A stretch of 64,000 nucleotides of DNA, taken from IMG/VR virus record IMGVR_UViG_3300048014_000057, positions 62,001 through 126,000 of that record. One strand, given 5' to 3'. The position numbers and the translations under genes are program-made. The notes beneath the pieces were generated by a model. The model made no database searches. It was given only the letters and a program-made list of their open reading frames with translations, and was not told where the DNA came from. How positions within the stretch are numbered: the stretch's first letter is position 1; each line of letters starts with the position of its first letter. Positions 58,150 through 64,000 of the stretch are shown here, piece by piece. Origin of the DNA: a virus.

Positions 58150-58887
58150 TTAACCGATAAACATATTAGGTGGTATAGAAAATGCTTTAAGTAATTTCTT
58201 TTCTAATCTTTCTATTTCCATAGTAGCATCATTATATATTTTTTGTCCATTTAATTTTATTTGTCCAGGCATAGGCAATTCCATCAGACTTAAAATTGAT
58301 CCCCATCTTTGTTTTATTTGTGCGGTACAATAATCCTGTGCCCATTTATCACTCCATAAACCAGAATAAACCGTAGGATCAAGAACCATGTAACATTCTA
58401 CACAAAGAAACTCCCCAACTGTAATTTGATCCCAATCCATATCCAAGTAACAAATATTATTATGACGATTATAACGAATAGGTTGTTGTCCAACTAACAT
58501 TTGTTCTAAAAATTGTACATGCTCCATAACCATATAATAAGGAATTAAGGAAACATTGGAAATATTATAAAGATCATTAATGACGAATTGATATCTCATA
58601 TTAAAAAGAGAATTGGTATTTAAAGCATCACCAATAGGAAAAAGTCTAACAGCACCAATAATATTTTGAGGAAGAGTAATATAACGATTCTGAATATCCT
58701 GTTCTGTTACAGAATAAGTATAATATGTTTTATCACTTCCTTCCATATGATATGTTGCATATAAATATAACATAGCATCTACAGCATCATCAACTTGTTC
58801 TTCTGAAACATTTATTTGAATTACTGGTGCGCCGAGTTTACGTAGACAATAATTTTTAAAATCTTGACGATTAGTAGGTACAGTCAT
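58150..58887 (-). CDS. 13: Neck protein gp13
   Basis: 245 residues. RQDFKNYCLRKLGAPVIQINVSEEQVDDAVDAMLYLYATYHMEG, then NDLYNISNVSLIPYYMVMEHVQFLEQML and DKWAQDYCTAQIKQRWGSIL are strongly conserved gp13 features. A late decamer is 16 bases upstream. Confidence 0.92.
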   Translation of the reverse strand: MTVPTNRQDFKNYCLRKLGAPVIQINVSEEQVDDAVDAMLYLYATYHMEGSDKTYYTYSVTEQDIQNRYITLPQNIIGAVRLFPIGDALNTNSLFNMRYQFVINDLYNISNVSLIPYYMVMEHVQFLEQMLVGQQPIRYNRHNNICYLDMDWDQITVGEFLCVECYMVLDPTVYSGLWSDKWAQDYCTAQIKQRWGSILSLMELPMPGQIKLNGQKIYNDATMEIERLEKKLLKAFSIPPNMFIG

Positions 58888-58902
58888 TTAAAATCCTTTT
58901 TA

Positions 58903-58912
58903 TATATTTATT
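58903..58912 (-). promoter_or_regulatory. Candidate late promoter
   Basis: AATAAATATA on the minus strand, 16 bases before the gp13 start, immediately after a terminator. Confidence 0.6.
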
Positions 58913-58924
58913 CAAAACACAAAA

Positions 58925-58954
58925 AAAAGGACTATCAATTAAGATAGTCCTTTT
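58925..58954. terminator. Bidirectional rho-independent terminator
   Basis: AAAAGGACTATC (58925-58936), loop AATTAA, GATAGTCCTTTT (58943-58954), with A-runs on one side and T-runs on the other. On the minus strand it ends the gene at 58980; the late promoter of gp13 follows. Confidence 0.85.
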
Positions 58955-58979
58955 AAAATAAAGTTTTTACTTTTATTTA

Positions 58980-59468
58980 TTATTCTGTTTTTTCTTCTTT
59001 TTCTATTTCATCTTTCTCACATTCTACATCAATAAGTTTTACTTCCCAAAATTCATCTCTTTTCAGAAGAAAATTATATAAACATTTTGCATCTTTTTCT
59101 GTTTCTACCTCATAATATTCATTCCCAGAAGAAGTTTTGAAAAGAATATAATATTCATTATATTTTGCTAGTTCTTCATTATTACTTACATTTATATTTT
59201 CTGTATTAAGATTTTCTAGATAATCAACAGAAACATATTTTTTATTTATTGCTTTTCTGATTAATTCCTCAAAATATGAATAATTAATAATTGTATTTTT
59301 ATCTTGATATGCGTTTATAATTTCCTTACAATCTTCTAGATTAAAACCAGTTTGACTTTTCATTTCTCTGACTTGACCAATTAAATTAGGAAAATCTGTA
59401 GTTACATTTACAACTATATCCTTAACACGTTCGATAAGAGCGTTTAACATTTGATATGCCATAATCAT
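58980..59468 (-). CDS. Hypothetical protein, 162 aa
   Basis: AGGAG eight bases upstream of ATG. N-terminal helix followed by VREMKSQTGFNLEDCKEIINAYQD, reminiscent of the ribosomal L7/L12 C-terminal helix pair, then a highly acidic tail. Lies alone between endolysin and neck genes. Function unknown. Confidence 0.5.
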   Translation of the reverse strand: MIMAYQMLNALIERVKDIVVNVTTDFPNLIGQVREMKSQTGFNLEDCKEIINAYQDKNTIINYSYFEELIRKAINKKYVSVDYLENLNTENINVSNNEELAKYNEYYILFKTSSGNEYYEVETEKDAKCLYNFLLKRDEFWEVKLIDVECEKDEIEKEEKTE

Positions 59469-59522
59469 TTTTTACTCTCCTTTTATTCGAGGATTTCAAT
59501 ATAGGAAATATTTTTTAGAATG

Positions 59523-60062
59523 TCAAGCAGAAAATAACAAAGAAAAAACTGAATCACTCCGATCAGTAAATATTTCTCTATCATTTAAACCATTTAAACC
59601 ACCATTAATTTTTCGCGTAATACCTTCGATATCATCATTATCTGCAAGTGCATTAAGATTATGTGATTTCCAATATTCACATGCTGTTCTAACCGCAATT
59701 TCAGGAGAAGCAGCCAAAGAAGGATTGCTAACTAAATCAATACCAAGAATTTTTGACATGGAAGTATAATTAGTACGTCCTGTTAATTGAAAAATTCCTC
59801 TTCCTTTAAATCTAGGACCATCACCTTCTTCTGTATTACCTAAATCTCGTCTACCTTCATATTCATTTCCTGAAGCATATTCTACTAATGTTTTAAATCC
59901 AGCAGATTCCTCTGCGGCCTGTCCATAAAAATGATCTAGGCGAAGAAGTGTATTAATTTCATATAAAGGTAAATATTTATTTAAAAATGGGATTAAATCT
60001 GAAACTATTTGATGATTAGCTTGTGGAGCAATTTTTAATAACATTTCTTCTGTGATATTCAT
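59523..60062 (-). CDS. Endolysin, GH19 family
   Basis: 179 residues. FYGQAAEESAGF (catalytic Glu), GRRDLGN, RFKGRGIFQLTGRTNY and ACEYWKS are typical of glycoside hydrolase 19 lysozyme/chitinase endolysins. No signal peptide, so it would need a holin for release. Confidence 0.88.
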   Translation of the reverse strand: MNITEEMLLKIAPQANHQIVSDLIPFLNKYLPLYEINTLLRLDHFYGQAAEESAGFKTLVEYASGNEYEGRRDLGNTEEGDGPRFKGRGIFQLTGRTNYTSMSKILGIDLVSNPSLAASPEIAVRTACEYWKSHNLNALADNDDIEGITRKINGGLNGLNDREIFTDRSDSVFSLLFSA

Positions 60063-60079
60063 TTTTCTTCCTTTTTAAC

Positions 60080-60108
60080 TTGACATGAAATTAATTTTAT
60101 GTTAGTAT
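60080..60108 (+). promoter_or_regulatory. Sigma70-type early promoter
   Basis: TTGACA (60080-60085), a 17-base spacer and TAGTAT (60103-60108), 25 bases before ATG 60133. It fires rightwards, divergent from the endolysin. Confidence 0.65.
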
Positions 60109-60132
60109 TTATTTATGCAAAGGAGATTTGTC

Positions 60133-60438
60133 ATGAAAATTCTTGTAATATTCTTTTATATGTTTGTTATTATTTCTTGTAATGCATCGGAAATAGATGA
60201 TGCTACTCAAAATTTATATAATTGGGGAATAACTCATCAAGAAGAATTAAATAAATTTTTTCGAGATCATCCTTCTGAAACATCATATTTTCGATGGATT
60301 TATATTGGACATAACAAATATACAATGGTATTTCCTGCCCCTTCACGAGGATTAAAAGAAGGTTGTTTTGAGACTGCCCAAGGATGGGAAAAAGGTTATA
60401 TGCCGGGAGATATGCATGTCAATGATAATTGTTCATAA
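60133..60438 (+). CDS. Early secreted protein, 101 aa
   Basis: ATG 60133 is chos­en for AAAGGAG upstream (an earlier ATG at 60115 precedes the ribosome site). A signal peptide (MKILVIFFYMFVIISCNAS) ends in a Cys, possibly a lipobox. The mature part has four more aromatic/Cys-rich segments. The only plus-strand gene in a minus-strand late region, with its own early promoter. This suggests an early periplasmic role, for example superinfection exclusion. Confidence 0.6.
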   Translation: MKILVIFFYMFVIISCNASEIDDATQNLYNWGITHQEELNKFFRDHPSETSYFRWIYIGHNKYTMVFPAPSRGLKEGCFETAQGWEKGYMPGDMHVNDNCS

Positions 60439-60444
60439 AAAAAT

Positions 60445-61167
60445 TTAAAATGAAAAATTCATAAATGGAGCGGAATATCCAGAACTCGGAGTGTAAATTA
60501 ATTCAATAGCTCCTTGTGCTCCATTCCCTCCTAAACCTCCATATCCATCCGAACTGCCTCCACCACCACCATAGTTAGACCCAGGATATCCACTTCCGGA
60601 AGTGCCTCCTCCACCACCAGCACCACCTATACCTCCTCCACCACCAGCACCACCATTATTAAAAAATGCTGATCCCCCATTTCCATTAATATCACCTCCA
60701 CCTCCACCTCCACCTCCATTTCCATCTCCATCTCCACCTCCATAACTAGGAAAATTATTAGATTGACCACCAGCACCACCATTATGTGTTAATCCAGTTC
60801 CTCCCGCCGAATTTCCACCAAAAAAAGAAGAAGTATTTCCAGGATTAATTCCACCATTTGCAGTAAGAGTTATTGATCCTGTAAACGATGTAGTTCCACC
60901 AGGATTAGGAAATTGTCCAATATATATACCAGTACCATTAGATTGAGTACCACCAGCACCAATTGAAATTGTTACAGTATTAGGATTAAATGTATTAGAT
61001 ATACCGAGGGAAAATCCACCACCACCACCACCATAACCATTTCCTTTTCCGCTAGAATTATATCCCCAAGCACCTGCGCCCGCACCATAAACTAATACAT
61101 TGGCATAACCAGGAAAACCAGATAAAGCAGGAAGAGAAGTACCAGAAGTAATTGTTACACTAGTCAT
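60445..61167 (-). CDS. Glycine-rich tail-fibre adhesin (gp38-like)
   Basis: 240 residues. A beta-rich N-terminal region is followed by long glycine runs interrupted by Ser, Asn and Tyr (for example GGAGGQSNNFPSYGGG), like the polyglycine sandwich of receptor-binding tips in S16/T2-type gp38. C-terminus FMNFSF. Coupled by ATGA to the gene upstream and close to the tail fibre. Confidence 0.7.
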   Translation of the reverse strand: MTSVTITSGTSLPALSGFPGYANVLVYGAGAGAWGYNSSGKGNGYGGGGGGFSLGISNTFNPNTVTISIGAGGTQSNGTGIYIGQFPNPGGTTSFTGSITLTANGGINPGNTSSFFGGNSAGGTGLTHNGGAGGQSNNFPSYGGGDGDGNGGGGGGGGDINGNGGSAFFNNGGAGGGGGIGGAGGGGGTSGSGYPGSNYGGGGGSSDGYGGLGGNGAQGAIELIYTPSSGYSAPFMNFSF

Positions 61168-61565
61168 TCTACTAAATCTCCATTTTTATATTTCCATCCT
61201 ATTTTTGCAGTTGGATGTTGTATTATTTTATGATTCTTTCCAAGATGATCACCAGAATCTCCACATGATAAATCTGCTTCAATTATGTTTATAACATTTC
61301 CGTTATGATCAACATGAGCATGTCTTGTTTCGTGTAATTCAGGAATTTTTAAATTTATTTTTTTTGATATAAATTCTTGTAATTTTATGAAATTTTTTTC
61401 ATATTCTTGGTGAGTTAAATATAAAAATCCTTCTCCATCATGTTTATTATTTTCATGTTCTTTATATTCAGAATTATTATCTGCATCAATAATTCTTCTT
61501 ATTTTTCCTGTTTTTTTAGAATATATAATTAAAATTTTATTAACATTTCTTCTAGAATTATTCAT
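61164..61565 (-). CDS. Hypothetical protein between fibre and adhesin, 133 aa
   Basis: Starts MNNSRRNVNKILIIYSKKTGKIRRIIDADNN. ETRHAHVDHNGNVINI and DLSCGDSGDHLGKNH are His/Asp-rich. Some T4-like phages have a similar protein near fibre genes, perhaps a chaperone or fibre component. Stop overlaps the adhesin start. Confidence 0.5.
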   Translation of the reverse strand: MNNSRRNVNKILIIYSKKTGKIRRIIDADNNSEYKEHENNKHDGEGFLYLTHQEYEKNFIKLQEFISKKINLKIPELHETRHAHVDHNGNVINIIEADLSCGDSGDHLGKNHKIIQHPTAKIGWKYKNGDLVE

Positions 61566-61607
61566 TTTTTTTCTCTTTTTTTATTATTTTACAGAAAAGT
61601 GTATGTT

Positions 61608-64000
61608 TTAAATATTTCCGTCACAAATTGTTAGAGAAGTATTAACAATGAATATAGATACAGAACCATATTGATTTATTACATTATAATTTCCTGTTCT
61701 TGATCCTAATGTCATTCCAGCCGAATTAGTGAAATTAACATTTCCAGAACCTAATCTTGTTACTAATAATCTAGAATTATTTGGCATTGTATTAGGAATA
61801 TTAATATAAACATTACTAGAAGAATTTACAAGAATAATAGAGCCTGAATCTGTATTAGAAAGACTATAATTTGCAGAAATTGTATTCGATTGCATATAAA
61901 GAGATTGTACATAAGAATTTACACTTACATAACCATTAGCAATAATATTATTATTTACAGTAATAGTACCACCAAATTGAACCCCCGCACCAGTCTGATC
62001 TATATTAACAAAACCAGTTGCTAAATTTAATATATAGGGTCTTAGAGAACTCCATGTTCCGGTAGAATTTCCCGATGCAGTTATCATTTCATAATAATTA
62101 CTTCCGTCATTTCTAAAAATAATACCATAATTTCCATAAATTGCTCTAAATTGTCCACCACCACTATCAAAACTAGTAGAAACTATTCCTCCATTACCAT
62201 TAATTTGTCCAACAGAATTTATATATGAAGAAGAATTAATTGTTGTTCCGTTAAAAACACCCGTAAAAACTGTTGCATTAGCATAATAAGAAGAGTTATG
62301 TCCTCCGAAATTTGTTGAATTATTTGAAGTAAGAGTAGCAACATTTCCTGATAATCCGGCCGTAGTTTGATAGGATGATAAATTAGACTGTAATTGTGCA
62401 TTGGAAACAACATTAGCAACACTAACCGTACCTACATAATTTGTATTATTAGAGGTTAAAGTAGCAACATTAGCAGATAAAGTTGAATTTAATTGATAGG
62501 AAGAAGCAATTGTACCACCTAAATAACTTGAATTATTTGAAGTAAGAGTAGCAACATTAGCAGATAAAGTTGAATTTAATTGATAGGATAATAAATTAGA
62601 TTGTAATTGTGTATTGGAAACAACATTAGCAACACTAACCGTACCTACATAATTTGTATTATTAGAAGTAAGAGTAGCAACATTAGCAGATAATCCGGCT
62701 GTAGTTTGATAATTGGAAAGATTAGAGGTTAATTGAGAAGTATTAACTAAATTAACTATATTTGCCTGTAATTGTGCATTGGAAACAACATTAGCAATAC
62801 TAACCGTACCTACATAATTTGTATTATTAGAGGTTAAAGTAGCAACATTTCCTGATAATCCGGCTGTAGTTTGATAGGATGATAAATTAGATTGTAATTG
62901 TGCATTGGAAACAACATTGGCAACAGATACAGAACCTACATAATTTGTATTATTAGAAGTTCCTGTAAATATTGTAGAATTAACACTAGAATTAACGGTA
63001 GAATTACCAATATTTAAAGAATTTGCAGTAATAGAAGAAAAATTACCTATCCATCTATAAGTAGAATTACCTACTAAATATGAATTATCTATAGAAGGAA
63101 TAAAATTTCCATTAGAAACTTGTGTATTAGAATAAGTAATATTTCCTGAAACTGTTAGACTTCCTAAGACTGTTATATTCGAAACCACATTTATAAATCC
63201 TGTAGTAATTGAAGAAGAATTTATAAATGTGTTAACTGTAGAATTGCCCAAAGAAATAACAGAAGTATTGACTAAAACATTAGAACCAATAGAGATATTT
63301 GATGAAAAAACCGGATTTGTTACATTAGCAAATGAGGAAGAAGGTAAACCATTAAAATAAGTTGAATTATTGGAAGTTCCTGTAAATACTGTGGAATTAA
63401 CTATGGAATTAACTGTGGAATTGCCTATAAAAAATAAAGAATTATTGACAATAGTATTTCCTACAATTATAGTAGAAGTATTGACTAAAACATTAGAACC
63501 AATAGAGATATTTGATGAAAAAACCGGATTTGTTACATTGGCATAATAAGAAGATAATTGTCCATTAAAATAAGTCGAATTATTGGAAGTTCCTGTAAAT
63601 ACTGTGGAATTAACTGTAGAATTAACTGTGGAATTTCCAAAATATATTAGAGAAGAATTTACAACAGTATTTCCTGTATTTAAAGAAATTGTATTAATAT
63701 TTCCATTGACAATCATATTATTAGAAAAATTTGTATTACCAATAATAGAAGATGTATTAATTATTAAATTATTCGTAGAAATATTAAATGTACTTTTTGA
63801 AGAATTCGCATAAATTCCACCAAGTGAATATAATCCAATATTAAAAAATGTATTGGAACCTACATAAAGATTAGCAGCAGCATTAATAGTTCCGCCTTGA
63901 ATTGTATTTCCAACGGCTAAAACAACAGAACCAAAATAACCATTAACAAAAGAATTTCCTGTAGTTAAGGAACCATTAGAAGTTGCATCGGAGGTAACAG
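61608..64000 (-). CDS. Long tail fibre protein, partial (5' end outside window)
   Basis: The frame is open through the right edge (no start seen; the Met at 63716 is internal). At least 797 residues. Repetitive Ser/Thr/Asn/Val sequence with units around SNNTNYVGTVSVANVVSN and QLQSNLSSYQ, and larger units containing NPVFSSNISIGSN. The C-terminal domain (INIPNTMPNNSRLLVTRL, VNQYG-like end) is a beta head. Probably the distal receptor-binding fibre with the adjacent adhesin. Confidence 0.8.
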   Translation of the reverse strand, partial: VTSDATSNGSLTTGNSFVNGYFGSVVLAVGNTIQGGTINAAANLYVGSNTFFNIGLYSLGGIYANSSKSTFNISTNNLIINTSSIIGNTNFSNNMIVNGNINTISLNTGNTVVNSSLIYFGNSTVNSTVNSTVFTGTSNNSTYFNGQLSSYYANVTNPVFSSNISIGSNVLVNTSTIIVGNTIVNNSLFFIGNSTVNSIVNSTVFTGTSNNSTYFNGLPSSSFANVTNPVFSSNISIGSNVLVNTSVISLGNSTVNTFINSSSITTGFINVVSNITVLGSLTVSGNITYSNTQVSNGNFIPSIDNSYLVGNSTYRWIGNFSSITANSLNIGNSTVNSSVNSTIFTGTSNNTNYVGSVSVANVVSNAQLQSNLSSYQTTAGLSGNVATLTSNNTNYVGTVSIANVVSNAQLQANIVNLVNTSQLTSNLSNYQTTAGLSANVATLTSNNTNYVGTVSVANVVSNTQLQSNLLSYQLNSTLSANVATLTSNNSSYLGGTIASSYQLNSTLSANVATLTSNNTNYVGTVSVANVVSNAQLQSNLSSYQTTAGLSGNVATLTSNNSTNFGGHNSSYYANATVFTGVFNGTTINSSSYINSVGQINGNGGIVSTSFDSGGGQFRAIYGNYGIIFRNDGSNYYEMITASGNSTGTWSSLRPYILNLATGFVNIDQTGAGVQFGGTITVNNNIIANGYVSVNSYVQSLYMQSNTISANYSLSNTDSGSIILVNSSSNVYINIPNTMPNNSRLLVTRLGSGNVNFTNSAGMTLGSRTGNYNVINQYGSVSIFIVNTSLTICDGNI

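Noticed and set aside
61900-63700. Many direct repeats, possible array
   Set aside because: The repeats are the coding repeats of the tail fibre and keep frame throughout.
1-64000. Prophage or integrated element
   Set aside because: No integrase, attachment site or host chromosomal genes were seen; the gene set is that of a lytic T4-like phage.

Overview
The window is a 64-kb piece of a strongly AT-rich (by eye well under one third G+C), densely packed, T4-like contractile-tailed phage genome. T4 core genes are recognisable throughout: gp46/gp47, gp55, UvsW, UvsY, gp33, gp32, gp61, gp41, gp45/gp44/gp62, RegA, RNA ligase 1, gp26, gp13, gp14 and gp15. Several proteins (a short gp33, a gp32 without the zinc cysteines, a short gp62, ThyX, a class II ribonucleotide reductase) look more like marine cyanophage or pelagiphage relatives than coliphage T4. 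A two-gene spanin set, an outer-membrane-type lipoprotein, an RlpA-like protein and an LpxH-like phosphoesterase point to a Gram-negative host. No photosynthesis gene, integrase or CRISPR array was seen.

Layout. 1-8275 (minus strand): recombination and late-transcription genes (46, 47, 55, uvsW, uvsY), several tiny membrane proteins and one tail protein. 8377-18535 (plus): early/middle accessory genes, four tRNAs, dCMP deaminase, an orphan HicA, RNA ligase 1, a MotA/MotB-like membrane module, a fifth tRNA, gp33 and gp32. 18593-24892: a holin-like protein, a large virion lysin, then a minus-strand baseplate/tail block (gp26 with an apparent -1 frameshift, a tail-tube-like protein). 25020-32729: accessory genes, a sixth tRNA, a second RNA ligase, glutaredoxin, virion proteins, primase. 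32773-42097: nucleotide metabolism (ThyX, class II RNR split by an intein, Dam, MazG-like), helicase gp41, phosphoesterases, glycosyltransferase. 42105-47124: a glycosyltransferase containing an intein, flanked by two related homing endonucleases. 47121-56344: replication clamp and loader, RegA, an ATP-grasp protein, Nudix, nucleotidyltransferase, spanins, thymidylate kinase, a VWA protein. 56333-64000 (minus): neck genes 15, 14 and 13, endolysin, glycine-rich adhesin and a tail fibre that runs off the end.

How it works together. gp55 and gp33 should direct late transcription. The decamer AATAAATATA sits 16-26 bases before five structural or lysis genes and is a good late-promoter candidate. 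Early genes have host sigma70-type promoters. gp32/41/61/44/62/45 form the replisome; 46/47/UvsW/UvsY do recombination. ThyX, RNR, glutaredoxin, dCMP deaminase, Tmk and MazG supply nucleotides. Two RNA ligases and six tRNAs suggest an answer to tRNA-cleaving defences.

Most unusual features: (i) three inteins, one in the gp46 P-loop, one split in RNR and one with an atypical C-terminus; (ii) a U UUU UUA frameshift site at the end of gp26; (iii) AUA/AUU start codons with ideal Shine-Dalgarno sequences in gp26, the i-spanin and another gene; (iv) in-frame UAA codons inside two otherwise intact genes; (v) a hairpin that hides the spanin ribosome site with a late promoter in its loop; (vi) several structurally odd tRNAs; (vii) a stator-like membrane module.
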